Below are positions 36,569 to 49,395 of a DNA stretch of 64,000 nt, piece after piece. The DNA is taken from assembly GCF_033568475.1 (NCBI RefSeq), contig NW_027331833.1, positions 1,612,001 through 1,676,000 on the forward strand. The letters run 5' to 3'. Every line of letters begins with the position of its first letter. Position 1 is the first letter of the stretch. This DNA comes from Henckelia pumila (Eukaryota; Streptophyta; Magnoliopsida; Lamiales; Gesneriaceae). Both the position numbers and the translations under genes were made by a program. The notes beneath the pieces are model-generated. The model did not search any database. It was not told where the DNA came from and saw nothing but the letters and a program-made list of their open reading frames with translations.

Positions 36569-36846
36569 TGTTGAAAAATATATTATTATTATTATGTTGA
36601 ATATTGAATATTAAATGTTGAATGTTGAATATTGAGTTGTAAAATGTGGAAAATTCGTGTGTGATGATGTAGATGATGATATATTAATTTTTGGACTAAT
36701 CTCAAATGTGGATCTATAAATAGGTCTTCATTTGTGATAAAAAATATAATTGAGTTGAGAGAAAAATATTATAAAGTGTAGAGTTTGATATATTTTGAGT
36801 TTTGGAGTTTTTACTTTTTACCATAAATTTTTACTTTTTCACAACA
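36569..36846 (+). repeat. 3' LTR of Copia-B
   Basis: This 278-base partner of 31100-31373 carries TCTATAAATAGG as a TATA box. It is followed by the CATAT duplication. Confidence 0.93.
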
Positions 36847-36851
36847 CATAT

Positions 36852-38220
36852 AATTTTAGTTTTGACCATAGAATGTTTACTATTTTAATGAGCATCACAA
36901 TTAATAATAATATTTCTCAACTCAAATATTTAAATCATACAATATCTCCAACATCTCACAATTAAGAGACAATTATTATTTTCCAACATTTTATCAATAA
37001 TATATTCCCCAGCTAAAAAATTATCATAACTAAAAGATCATAAAAATATTTTAACGACCACGAATATTGAAGAATGTACCAAGAGTATCTGAATATTCAA
37101 TCTTCTTGAAAATTTAACTCCAACAATAAATTGATCGGAAGATATTTATTTAGACAAAGTTACTAACCATATTAATTCGAATTTAGAGCATAAATTCTAA
37201 GTTGACCGTAAAAGTACAAGCGGCAATTTGAGAAGATGTTTGCAGTACTCGACAGAAGTCAAAGCTACCATTAGATCCCATATATATGGTAATGTGTCAG
37301 AATCATTTATGCACAACAAAATTTTAAGACCGTAAAACTTGGAGCATCATAAACTTTGAAGATAACTAGGGCTATATATAAAACAAAAATAAAAATTCTA
37401 ATTGTTCGATTAACAATTTATATTACAGTATACTGAGGTATCGCTTGATGTTAAAAATAAGAAATTGAGTTAACATTCATTCTTGATTTGTTTATTGATT
37501 GATTCAAGTCCTACAAAGTATTAGTGTTATGCATCATTATTTTATCCAAATATATTGAGTCAAGTTCTACAAATATTATTGATGTAGAAAAAAACCTAGC
37601 GAAAATTGATCGCAAATTTGTGACAAAAATATTTGGAAATAAATATGATCCGTCGGATGTATTAAATGTTTTCAGTTAAGCTCATGTATCTACACAACCT
37701 ATACTATATTATAAAGAAAGAGAATTTTACAAAACTATCTTGGTATGACCACTAAAAAATTACAAAATTATCCTTAATTTTATTTAATTTACTAAAATTA
37801 TTTGTGAGATATCTTTTAAAAAAATAATCTAGAACTGCTCACAAAATTAGGATGAACTAAAAAATATTGTTCAACAGTTGTGTTTGGCGACGTAATCATA
37901 AGATTCATAACAATATTTGATTAGTTGTGTTGTTTTGATGGACTTGATAAAAATATGAGACCAAGTTTTATAGGAGATCTCAAATTTAGATTTAATTATA
38001 ACAATCCTCTTTTTCTAACTTCCAAAAATAAAAATAAAAAATTACTCTTTAATATTAATGTCCGTAAAGATAACATCTCATTGTATCATTACATTAAATG
38101 AGTTCACATGAATATTTGTGAAATCCATTTATAAATTAATTATATATTACCGTGGCCTGTATAACATAAATTTAGCCTGATTTATCATTTGCGATTATTT
38201 CACATAAGACATAAATACTT
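36852..38220. other. AT-rich spacer between the inverted Copia elements
   Basis: About 1.4 kb with no gene recognised. A CCTATACTATATTATAAA word near 37698 resembles a Helitron 5' end, but no matching 3' end was found. Confidence 0.5.
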
Positions 38221-38225
38221 TCTTT

Positions 38226-38482
38226 TGTTGTGAAAAGTAAAAATTTATGGTAAAAACTAAAAACTCTAAAACTCAAAATATATATCAAACCAAACACTTA
38301 TAAAATTTTCTCTCTAAACTTGTGTTATTTCTTCACAAATGTTGAGGTCTATTTATAGATCATCAATTGAGAAATGTCCAAAAATAAATATGTCATCCAT
38401 TACATAATCAAAAATTAAAAATATCATCACGTCACCATCACAATAATTTTCAATCTAATTTTAATATATAATTTCCAATACT
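38226..38482 (-). repeat. 3' LTR of Copia-C
   Basis: On the minus strand it follows CAAGGGGGAG and runs from TATTGGAAATT to CTTTTCACAACA. The TATA box CTATAAATAGACC is at about 38349-38361. Confidence 0.92.
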
Positions 38483-38599
38483 CCCCCTTGTGATGATGAT
38501 CGTGATATTACGTATTTTATACTGCCTCGTTAAAAACCTTACTAGGAAAAACCCAGTGGGATAAAAACCATAGCAAGAAAAAAAGAGTACAGCCACGTA

Positions 38600-41463
38600 A
38601 ACTCCCCCTCATGTTAATACGATCGATTCTTCACATACGCTGTAGTTTTCGCATCCCAATATTATATATATGCTTTCTGAATATTGCCGTAGGAAGCGCC
38701 TTTGTGAAGAGATCTGATGAGTTCTCACTTGATTGAATGTAACAGATATCAATATCTTTATTCTTCTCAAGCTCTTGAGTGTATGCAAAAAACTTTGGGG
38801 GGATATGTTTGGTTCTGTCACTTTTGATGTATCTTTCTTTCATTTGAGCAATACATGCAGCATTATCTTCATACAGCGTCACAGGATTTTTGTTTACTGA
38901 TAATCCACAAGAAGTTTGGATATGTTGTGTCATTGATTTTAACCAAACACATTCACGACTTGCTTCATGTAGCGCAATAATCTCGGCGTGATTTGATGAA
39001 GTTGTTACTAGTGTTTGTTTCTGTGAACGCCAAGAAATTGATGTGCCTCCACGAGTAAATACATATCCGGTTTGGGAACATGCCTTATGTGGATCAGATA
39101 AATATCCAGTATCAGCATAAATCATTCAGGGATTTTCATGTATATATCACTATCAAGTGATCCGTATAAGTAAGCTGTAACAACATCCATAAGACACATT
39201 TCCAAATTTTCAGACACGGCCAAACTAATCAAATATCGAAACGTAATTGCATCCATAATAGGAGAATACGTTTCTTCATAATCAATTCCAGGCCTTTGAG
39301 AAAAACCTTGTGCAACAAGTCTAGCTTTATATCTTGCTATTTCATTTTTCTCATTTTGCTTTCGAATAAAAACTCATCTGTATCCAACAGGTTTTACACC
39401 TTTAGGTGTGAGGAATATAGGTCCAAAAACATTACGTTTATTTAGCTAATCCAATTCAACCTGGATGACATCTTTCCATTTGGCCCAATCATGACGAGTT
39501 TTACATTCTCCAAAAGATTTTGGTTCATGATCCTCATTTTCATTTATGATTTCACATGCCACATTATAAAAAAATATCTCATCAATATCTTTTATATCTT
39601 TTCGGTTCCATATTTTTCCAGTATTAATATAATTGATAGAGATTTCATGATTCTCGTCAGTTTGTGGTTCTGACAGAATATTTTCATCATCAGGTGTTTC
39701 TTCTGGAACACCATTTTCTATTTTACGATCATCGTGTTTCTCTATGCATTTTCTTTTCCGATGATTTTTATCCTTGGAACCGATCGGCCTTTCATGCTTC
39801 AAGAGTTTTATGACATCATGAGTGTCTTCAATTTATTTCTTTGAAATTTCAATTCGAGCAGGGGCATTTACAGCATGTATATATGATTTTGTTACCCCTT
39901 TTGTGTCTGCAAATGCATCTGAAATTTGATTTGCAATTCTTTGCAAGTGCACAATTTTTTGTACATCTTTCTCACATTGTTTGGTCCTTGGATCCAAATG
40001 TAACAATGATGGTACATACCATGTGATTTCCTTTTTGATGTGTTTCTTTTCTCCTCCTAACATTGAGAAGATTTATTCATTAAAATGACAATCAGCAAAG
40101 CGTGCTGTAAACACATCGCCTGTCTGAGGCTCAAGATATCGAATGATTGATGGGCTATTATAACCGATATAAATACCGATTTTTCTTTGAGGACCCATTT
40201 TTGATCGTTGAGGTGGTGCAATAGGCACATACACCATACATCCAAAAATTCTTAGATGAGAAATATTTGGTTCTTTAGCAAATGCAAGTTGCAATGGGGA
40301 GAATTTATGATATGCACTTGGTCTGATGCGAATTAATACCGCAGCATGTAAAATTGCATGTCCCCATATAGAAATAGGGAGTTTTGTTCTCATAATCATT
40401 GGTATAGCAATCAGTTGTAGACGTTTAATCAATGATTCAGCTAATCCATTCTGTGTATGAACATGAGCAATATGATGTTCAACAGTAATTCCCATTGACA
40501 TACAATAGTCATTGAAAGTTTGGGAAGTAAAAATTCTCCAGCATTATCAAGTTTTATTTTCTTGATTGTATAATCATAAAATTGATTCTGCAATTTTATT
40601 ATTTGAGCCATTAATCTTGCAAATGTCATATTCCGAGTTGACAATAAGCATACATGTGATCATCTGTTGGAGGCATCGATCAATACTATAAAATATCGAA
40701 ATGGTCCACATGGTGGATGAATTGGCCCACAAATATCACCCTGAATACGTTCAAGAAATATGAGTGATTCTGTTTGGATTTTAGCTGGTGATGGTCTTAT
40801 AATAAGTTTTCAAAGAGAACATGCTTTACATTGAAACTTATTATTCTGAAATATCTTCTGGTCTTTCAATGGATGACCATGTGTATTTTCAATAATTCTT
40901 CGCATCATTATTGAACCAGGATGTCCCAATCGATCATGTCAATTGGTTAATATTGAAGAATTATTAACCACCATATTTGATTCGATTGACCTTATATGTG
41001 TATAATGCAATCCAGTAGGGAGCATTGATAATTTTTCAACCACATATTTCTTTCCTGATTTATATGTGTTAAGACACATATATTTCTGATTTTCATCAGT
41101 TATCGTCTCAGTATTATATCCATGAGAATATATGTCATTAAAACTCAACAAATTTCTTTTCGATTGTGGTGAATATAAAGCATCATTTATCCGAAATTTT
41201 GTACCATTTGGTAACAAAAATTGTGCTTTACCACAACCTTCAATCAAGTCTACAGGACCTGATATGGTATTCACCATTGTTTTTGTTGGTTTTATTTCCA
41301 TGAAATATTTTTCATCTCGCAGAATAGTGTGCGTTGTACCACTATTCGGTATGAAAATTTCCATGATATTATTTTCATGTTTTCTCATAGCATTTTCCAT
41401 ATCAAACTTCACAAAAATGCAATAAAGAAAAATTAAGTACAATACAAATGCAAAATATAACAT
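38600..41463 (-). pseudogene. Copia-C pol, broken, RT mostly deleted
   Basis: The protease segment (about 41400-41000) reads N-S-G-T-T-H where Copia-B and the family have D-S-G-T, so the catalytic aspartate is replaced. Integrase follows (H-T-Q-N-G-L-A-E-S, about 40450), then a linker. The RT segment ends near 39140 at Y-M-K-I-P-E and jumps straight to RNase H (Y-A-D-T-G-Y-L-S-D, about 39115), removing about 0.7 kb including Y-V-D-D. RNase H and the C-terminus (39125-38631) are largely open. Shifts and stops occur elsewhere. Confidence 0.87.
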
Positions 41464-41525
41464 GCTTTATAATACAAGAATGCATGAAAAATACAAATTT
41501 GTTACAATCTAGTCCCACTAATCTT

Positions 41526-42568
41526 TTAATCAATGTCTTCGAAATCATTCAAAAAATCTGCAGCATTGAAAATAGTTGAACCAATTAAATAGTCACTATT
41601 TTCAATAAAATTAGTCTCTTTTCCTTTCCTATTTGTCGATTCTTTATAGAACTTACATAGGTGCTCAGGGGTTCGACAAATATGTGAACAATGTCCTGGA
41701 GTGTCACATCTATAACAAACACTCTCAGATCTTTTTGAGTGATTTTCATTTTCACTCGTATTTTCATGCTGCCTTTTTGGTGGGTGGTTCGTGACGTTTT
41801 TTTGAGATGAGTTATTGAAATAACTATCTCGATTATTTTCATATCCATGACCATGACCACGACCGCGATATTTTTTACGTCCACGTCCACGCCCACTTCC
41901 TCGACCTCGTCCACGACCAAAATATTGTCTATGCCTTTGATTTTGGTTTTCATTTTTAATTACGACATTTGCTTCTGAAAAAATGTCGTTGAACCAGTGG
42001 GTCGGGATTGATGATTTCTTACTAACAATTCGTTGTTCTTTTCCGCCACAAGAAAACATGTGATGAGTTTAGAATATCTCGAAAATCCACGCACTCTATA
42101 TTGTTGTTGTAGAGTTATATTTGATGCGTGGAATGTGGAAAATGTTTTTTCAAGCATTTCCATCTCAGTAACAACATGCCCACAAAATTTCAATTGCGAG
42201 ACTATTCGATACATCGCAGAATTGTAATCACTGACTTTTTTAAAGTCTTGGAATCTCAACGTATTTCATTCATCACGGGCGGTCGGGAGTATAACTTCCC
42301 TTATATGCTTAAATCTTTCTTTCAGCTCTTTCCATAAAATCATTGGGTCTTTTTCTGTGAGATACTCACATTTCAATCCTTCATCAAGATGTCTACGTAA
42401 GAAAATCATAGACTTTGCCTTTTCTTATGAGGATGATATATTATTTTCTTTAATGATATCACTTAGACTCAATGACTCAAGATGCATCTCTACATTGAGA
42501 GTCCATGGCATATAATTCTTTCCAATGATATCGAGCGCAACAAATTCAATCTTTGCCAAATTTGACAT
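41526..42568 (-). pseudogene. Copia-C gag, nearly full length with stops
   Basis: It starts at ATG 42568 (minus strand). An in-frame stop near 42430 and another near 42265 break the N-terminal half. The C-terminal half (42059-41526) is open, with an RG-rich segment and the zinc knuckle CYRCDTPGHCSHIC (about 41690-41730). The segment missing from Copia-B is present here. About 60 bases separate the gag stop from the pol frame that opens at 41463. Confidence 0.82.
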
Positions 42569-43489
42569 GGTGGTACTAGAAAAATAACAATGCATTTTAT
42601 TAGTTAATTTCTATTAGTACGACAATACAAAATAATGGAATAACGAAGATTACAAGTTCATGTACAAATAGAGAAAAAGTATGTGGTGGAAAATCGCTGG
42701 TGAGTACAAGACTCGTGAGCATGATGATCATAGTCGTTATGAAAAATAGCCTTATAAATGTCATCATCTTCATCTTCGAAAAATCGAGGAGAAATTATTT
42801 TGAGAGAAAGAGTGAATTTTGTGTGATTGAAAAATGAGTTTGAGTGAACATATTTATAGGGCAAAAACTAGTTGTTTGTTACCGTTGGGGGTAAGAAAAA
42901 ATCGAGTACGTGTTGAATAAAAATTCGTGATAATCATGTGATGCATATAATGATAATCATAATTAAATATACGCAATAAAATATATATCATATCACGTTA
43001 TTATAAGGTCAGTGTCCTAGACAACCTCTTATATAATAACATAAAATTATATATTGATATAGTTAGTATATATACATAATAAATATATATCATATCACGT
43101 TATTATAAGGTCAGTGTCATAGACAGCCTCTTATATAATAACATAAAATTATACAAATATAATTAGACAATAAAATTATATAAGCAGTAATGTATAATCA
43201 TATCACGTTATTATTTAAAAATCTTAGAGGCTTTTATACTTGTCGTATTCCTTACTGGGAGTGTGGGATGTCATCTTAACATCCTCACAGGATTATAACA
43301 AGTTTTTTTAAAAAGCTTATTTTTTTTTATCATGTCTGATAATAATATGATATTATATATTAAATATATACACAACAAATAAATAAACAATAAAATAAAT
43401 ATACTTACTTGTTAAATATTTTTGTCTTCTCTTTGTGTTTTGGAGCGTCGAAAATTATAGAGAACCTTCGAGCGATCGTGCTGATAACG
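42569..43489 (-). other. Leader of Copia-C
   Basis: It is homologous to the Copia-B leader. It has a ~102-base tandem duplication (TTATAAGGTCAGTGTC at 43001 and 43103). CCTATAAATATG on the minus strand (about 42850-42861) has CCCCAACGGT just upstream. The PBS-like CGTTATCAGCACGATCG lies next to the 5' LTR. Confidence 0.65.
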
Positions 43490-43744
43490 TGTTGTGAAAA
43501 GTAAAAATTTATGGTAAAAACTAAAAACTCTAAAACTCAAAATATATATCAAACCAAACACTTATAAAATCTTCTCTCTAAACTTGTGTTATTTCTTCAC
43601 AAATGTTGAGGTCTATTTATAGATCCTCAATTGAGAAATGTCCAAAAATAAATTTGTCATTCATTACATAATCAAAAATTAAAAATATCATCATATAACC
43701 ATCACAATAATTTTCAATCTAATTTTAATATATAATTTCCAATA
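43490..43744 (-). repeat. 5' LTR of Copia-C
   Basis: This 255-base partner of 38226-38482 abuts the TCTTT duplication at 43745-43749. Confidence 0.92.
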
Positions 43745-44061
43745 TCTTTGATATTTTATTATTTAATAATAATAATATATAGAATAATGTAAATGAATTA
43801 CACAGAGAGAGAGACTTGATGTATTATTTTGTTTGAAGTCCTATTGCCACAAATGTAACTTACCTTTTTTTTTTTTTAACATTATTGAAAGACTAAACAG
43901 TTAAATAAAAACAGTCTGAGAATTTATAGTTATAAACTCTAGAAGAATGTTTTGAAAATTAATTTAAACTTATGAAAAAAAAAAAAAGAAAAAAGAAGTT
44001 GATCACTCACAGCTTATAAGCAAGTGAGAAAGAATTAATCGAGTCACCTTTACCTATAATA

Positions 44062-44542
44062 TCTATACTATTATATAAAATATGTGTCTATTATAGTAAC
44101 TAAATTGAGGATACCAAATTTATTTATTCTAAAATTACCCTTTTCTACCCAATATTTTACTAAAAACTTTCCACTAATTTCATTATTTGCTTTAAAAAAA
44201 TATTTCTCTTCTACACACACAAAGTGTGTGCATTTTTTTTACTAGTACTATATATAATAGTTGAGCACCTTAGAGTGGACACCAGTTTTTTTTTTTTCAA
44301 AATTTCCCTTTACACTATACAAATAAGTAAAGATTTTATTTATATATATTTTCATATTTGTCTGAACTAGCCATTATAGATATGATAAATTGATAAATAA
44401 ATTTTAAATGTATTTTTATATTATTTTAGAAATGAAAAAAATTATAAATTTAAATATTATTGAAAAAAATATGTATATATAACATACAATACCAAATATA
44501 TATGGTTTATACACACACAACACGTGTGTACAATTATGCTAG
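44062..44542 (+). mobile_element. Small non-autonomous Helitron-like element
   Basis: It starts TCTATACTATTATATAAA, a common plant Helitron 5' end, after an A. It ends in an ACAC.../...GTGT hairpin (about 44513-44530), a short gap and CTAG followed by T, so it sits between A and T as Helitrons do. A second hairpin plus CTAG-T lies inside at 44213-44246. The element may therefore be 184 bp (44062-44245) with another terminus added, or carry two termini. There is no coding capacity. Confidence 0.65.
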
Positions 44543-44968
44543 TTCATTTTTAAAGTTCTTGCTTTAACATTTAAAAAATGCATAATATTTCCGTTAAATT
44601 TTATTATATTATATCCCAAACATACCAATTCATCGGTCAATTGTGATAATATGATAAGAAACCACCCATTAATTTTTTTAAAACTATAAAATAAATTTAA
44701 TAATTGTGAGAATATAACAAAATTATTTATATATAAAAAATATATCCAAAATAAATTGTTTATATTAATTTTATGATAGCATTAGCATGTTATTTAAGTA
44801 ACTACGATAATAAAAAGGTCTTATTATAGTTACTATGATAGCAAATTTAAATACCATCTTTAACCTATTATCACGTCCCTTCAAAAAAAAACTTCATTAT
44901 TGTTGGGTAGAACAATTATCATATATGATCTATTATTTATTTATACTAGAGTTAACATTAGAAAAAAT

Positions 44969-46770
44969 TGGGTAGACGTGACAACCTTTCTCATTTGGAT
45001 CTTTCCTTCAACCGTGGCTTCGTAACTGAACTGGTCTCCTGCACACAATAAACAGCTCGTGAATGGGGGAGTCAAAAGAGTTTTTCGACATGAACACTCC
45101 GATGCCTAAGTCAATATAGGATTTATTAGAAAAGAAAACTCTCAGAAAATATGCAGCAAAGTGTGCAATATATTGTGTATGAGATTGTGTATATTCTCAA
45201 TATTGTGTCGAGAACGAATCAAACCTGGTATTTGTAGGTGAAGCCTGAGTCCTACCCAAATTGAAAAATCAGTGAGATTTACTTCCTTTCTGAATTCAAA
45301 CTTTCATCTTTATCAAAGATTCTTTACTTATCTTGCTAGATATGCAGATATCTAGATAAGAAATAATATATTTGATTTATTATATTTTCAAACTCCACCT
45401 TGGTACTTGGGTCATTTTTTCGACCCCCATCTCGAGCCCAGGTCAAGACCCGAGCACTTATGGGGATATCACAAGTCTCCCATCCTAGTCGGGCTAGAGT
45501 ACCACTCAATGTTCCGATTTAAATAAGTGGGGTCTGGACCCGGATAGATACTTCTCGAAAACAATTTTGGATAGGTGGGCAAAGACAGGGACCAAGCCAA
45601 AAGTATAGTGCTGAGGCCTTATTCACTCGGGCTTATATGGGCAGGATTAAGGACCGAGCCAAAAAGTATAGAGTATAGCATCAAGACCTCATTCACTCGG
45701 GTTTAAAGGCGACAAGATCTCATACACTTGGGTTTAAAGGTGTCATGGGCTCATATACTTGGGCTTAAGGGTGCCAAGGCCTCATCCACTCAAGTTTAAG
45801 GGGCATGGTAAGGTACTGAGCCATAAATATAGTGTCGAGGCCTCATTCACTCGAGCTTAGATGTCAAAGCCTCGTACGCTTGGTCTTAGATATACAGGGA
45901 CCGAGCCAAAATATGGCACCTAAGCCCGAGTGAATGAGGCTTCGGCAACATATTTTGGCTCAGTCCCTGACCCTGTCCATTTAAGCCCAAGTGTATGACG
46001 CCTTGACATCTAAGCCAGAGTGAATGAGGTCTCGACACCTTTAAGCCCAAGTGTATGAGGCATTGTCATCTAAGCCCGAGTGAATGAGGCATAGACATTA
46101 TATTTATGGCTCGGTCCCTGATCATGTCCATCTAAGTCCGAGTAAATGAGGCCTCAACACTATAGTTTTGGCTCGGTCCCTGATCCTGCCCACTTATCTG
46201 CAATTGTTTTCGAGAAGGATCTATCCGAGTCCAGACCCACTTGTTTAAATCGGAACAGCGAGTGGTACTCTAGCCCGACTAGGATGGGGGACTTGTGATA
46301 ACCCTGTAAGTGACCCGGGCTTGAGATGTGGATAAGATGACCCGATGACCAACGTGGAGTTTGGAAAGATGATAAATTAGATATATTATTTTTTATCTAG
46401 ATAACCGCATATCTAGAAATATAAGTAAAGAATCTTTGATAAATTGAAATTTTGAATTAAAAAAGGAAACAAATCTTCTTGGTCTTCCAATTATTGTAGG
46501 ACTCTCATAGGCTTCGCCTATAAATACCAAATCTGATTCATTCTTGACACAACATTAGGAATATACACAATCTCATACACTTTGATGCATATTTTCTTAG
46601 AGTTTTCTCTCCTATAATCACTATATTGATTTCGACATCGGAGTGGTCACGCCCGAAAAACTCTTTTGACGCCAATTCACAAGTTGTTTATTGTGTGCAG
46701 GAGACCGGCTCAGTTCCGAAGCCACGGTGAAAGGAGAAGATCTAACTTGTAAAGATTTTCATGTCTACCA
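44969..46770. repeat. ~1.8-kb inverted repeat (foldback-like or two head-to-head LTRs)
   Basis: The left end TGGGTAGACGTG and the right end CATGTCTACCA are inverted copies. The similarity continues through both ~0.9-kb arms, for example CTCCTGCACACAATAAACA (about 45038) versus TGTTTATTGTGTGCAGGAG (about 46684-46702), and ATCCTAGTCGGGCTAGAGTACCACTC on both sides. The centre is near 45870. Inner parts contain many short repeats around CATTCACTCGGGCTTA. The right arm has GCCTATAAATACC (about 46517), an LTR-like TATA box. No clear target duplication or gene is seen. Confidence 0.8.
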
Positions 46771-46993
46771 AACTTTTTATGGTGTTAACAACTAGTTTTC
46801 CTACTATCTATATATATCATCCTTGCCGAATTCCCCTAGTTTATTCTAAAAATACAAGTTTGAAATCAATAATTTAACTCCCATTGTTCTTATTTTTTAA
46901 AATGATTATTATATATATATAAGAGACACGAATTGTAAATTAAATTATTGAAAGGAGATATTTTGTGCTAATAAATCTCTCTTTTCCCCACTT
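46771..46993. other. Short AT-rich spacer
   Basis: Nothing recognised. Confidence 0.4.
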
Positions 46994-46998
46994 TTATT

Positions 46999-47090
<92 letters not shown>
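46994..47090. repeat. (ATT)n microsatellite
   Basis: A short TTTA repeat is followed by more than 25 uninterrupted TTA units. Confidence 0.95.
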
Positions 47091-49050
47091 CTCTTTTCAA
47101 TAAAATAAGGTAGGATTAAATGTGTGACCAGTAGAGAAAATGACAAATCAGAGGATTAGACCTGGCAAAGGGATATAGGGTGGGCTAGATTTGGTGGTCC
47201 TAACATCAAAAGCTTCCAACCCTCATTTATTTTTGGTCCCCCTTCCACTAAATTGTACACCCACACACACATGCATGTGTTTACTCTATATATATATATA
47301 TATATATAATGTGTAAAAAAACACGTACAATATAAGCATGTGTAATTAAATTATTCTAAATCCATATGTTATTCTTGAGGGTTCAATCAACTGATTTTCA
47401 CATTTGGTTTGATAGAAATTAACATCAAGGATATATATGTGACCGACCACGTTGCACATTAAATTTACGGAATTCACATAGTCCCCTAACGATTTGTCGT
47501 TTTCAGGAATAACATGACTCACACCATCATTTGATTAATCAACTTACAACGATCTTGGAGATAACTCATGTTTCGTTTGATCAATTGAGGAATTTGACAC
47601 TTTGGATACGAAATACACTTAAGATAAATGTCGTTTCGAATTTTCCCACCCTCCAAATCAAATCATCTAATCCACGCTCCATATGATCATATGTCGATTT
47701 TATGTGTTAATGTGCCTTGAGTCGTATCTCTTAGAAATGTGTGTATATATACACATATGATATCATATATACGCGAAGGTGTGCAAAAGTATCCTTGAAC
47801 GTATTCCGAAACGTTATGCTATAACGCACAATCGGATTTCTGTAGACGTCCAAGAATACCCTCCTCAACTTTCAAAATTTTATGTTTGTATATATAAATA
47901 TAAATATTAAATAAATAAAGTAGGAAAGAAGAGAGTGAGAGTATGTAGTAAATCAAAAGGCTATTGTTCCCAGCTAGTGTGTATGGTCCGCTAAACATAG
48001 CATAAAGGCAGTTATAAACCCAACAGCTCAAAAAGCGAGAAGAAGCCACCCAGAGACAAAAACTACCTTTGTCTTGCATGTAAACTGGTCCCCCTCAATT
48101 CTCTAAATTTAATTAAACACCCATCCCCCTATTTCAATCATTAATTTCCCAACTTTTACCTTCACTCATGGCCCCAAAAATTTAAAAATAAAAAAATAAT
48201 AATTTACTGGGACAATAATTTTAAATTCCTTAAAAAAATTTGAGTACTTCGTCGAAAATTTTATGATAATGACCAATAATTTATAATTGGGACCAGAAAT
48301 TTAATTTGCAACAAACGGATTTATGGATATGCCAAACTACAAATCATTGTATTACATAATGGTACAAGTTGTGATCCCACACTTATTTGAATTGAAATCA
48401 GGATGTGACTAGTAAATTCTATGAGCATCTCTCCTATGAATACATGACGGTTTGATTCTTTTTAAAAAAAATTATGATATATAGTGTATTTATGCTCTAT
48501 ATATGCGACAATAAATTACATGAAAGTGTGATATATTGGTTGGAAAGAAGTTGTTATGCAGTTCTTTTAAATTTAAAATTGAAGATGATAATAAATTCTA
48601 TAAGATAATAGAGATATCATAATTTTGATTACGAACTCTTTGTCTTTTATATATGTAAATGAATGAGTGTTTTTATAAGATAGATGATAATTAGTCAGAG
48701 AAAATTATATTAAGTTTTGACTGCATCTTTAAGATAAAAAGAACATTATTTTTTGTTTAAAATTTATTTTTGTGAATCTCCGATATGATATTCATATACT
48801 CTACTAGATAATCAAGATAACGGTAAAACATATTTTAATTTACTAATATGATTAGAGTGGGAAAATTGTGATTTTTATTTCATATTTGAGTTTTTGTAAT
48901 TTTAGTTATCTATATTGTTATATATTCAATTCTATATTGTTATTCATTTTTAATTAACTAATTTTTTTATTTTTTTTTGCAATATTAGTTCTTTTTCAGA
49001 CATGAAGCTGATGTGTTGCTGAATAGTTTTTAGTTGATAATTTGTAGAAT
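47091..49050. other. AT-rich intergenic sequence
   Basis: No supported gene. A (TA)n run lies at about 47289-47308. The minus-strand frame at 47819-48079 has no family features. Confidence 0.5.
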
Positions 49051-49395
49051 CGAGCGCTTGTCACTTTATCAAAAAATTATATCAGGTGCTAATGGTGTAA
49101 CTCAAATATTTTAAACCGCACAGCAGCTCAAGTCGTGCATGATTCGATCGCTCTACAGTCTCTTCCCAATAAATCAATGGGAATCGAACCCATTGCATCT
49201 CAACGATCTCCTCCAATAATTGGACTTCTTGCAATCGAATAAGAATCAAACTCATGACCTTGGTTTTGATACCAATTATAGGACCGAGTGCTTGCCGCTT
49301 TACCAAAAGCTATAGCTGGTGGTAATTGTGCAACTCAAATATTTTAAACCGCACATCAGCTCAATCATCATTGTTTGATCTCTCTACCAAGCAGA
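49051..49395 (-). repeat. SINE-like dispersed repeat, two partial copies in tandem
   Basis: ACTCAAATATTTTAAACCGCAC occurs at about 49099 and 49332. Each occurrence follows a diverged G-A-x-C-G-A-G-x-G-C-T-T-G stretch (49052, 49282). On the minus strand the second copy has AAAGCGGCAAGC and GGTCATGAGTTTGATTC, loosely like RNA polymerase III A and B boxes. A tRNA-derived SINE is a guess. Confidence 0.4.

Larger units (their letters stand above)
31100..36846 (+). mobile_element. Copia-B: full-length but defective Ty1/copia element
   Basis: LTRs at 31100-31373 and 36569-36846 begin TGTTGAAAAATATATT and end TTTTTCACAACA. The target duplication CATAT is at 31095-31099 and 36847-36851. Domains on the plus strand are in Copia order. 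Gag has a large internal deletion, pol has shifts and stops, and the RT catalytic motif is missing. About ten LTR differences by eye suggest a moderately recent insertion. It is the inverted relative of Copia-C. Confidence 0.95.
38226..43744 (-). mobile_element. Copia-C: full-length but defective Ty1/copia element, inverted relative to Copia-B
   Basis: LTRs at 38226-38482 (3') and 43490-43744 (5') share all but about seven positions. The target duplication TCTTT is at 38221-38225 and 43745-43749. The minus-strand order is leader, gag, protease, integrase, residual RT and RNase H. Most of RT is deleted. Both LTRs start TATTGG on the coding strand instead of TG. Confidence 0.95.

Noticed and set aside
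37695..37730. Second Helitron start
   Set aside because: Only a partial 5'-like word; no hairpin-CTRR end was found downstream.
44213..44246. Rho-independent-type terminator hairpin
   Set aside because: The hairpin followed by CTAG-T fits a Helitron 3' end better in a plant genome.
47819..48079. 86-residue minus-strand frame
   Set aside because: It has a hydrophobic segment only, no homologous motif and AT-rich surroundings.
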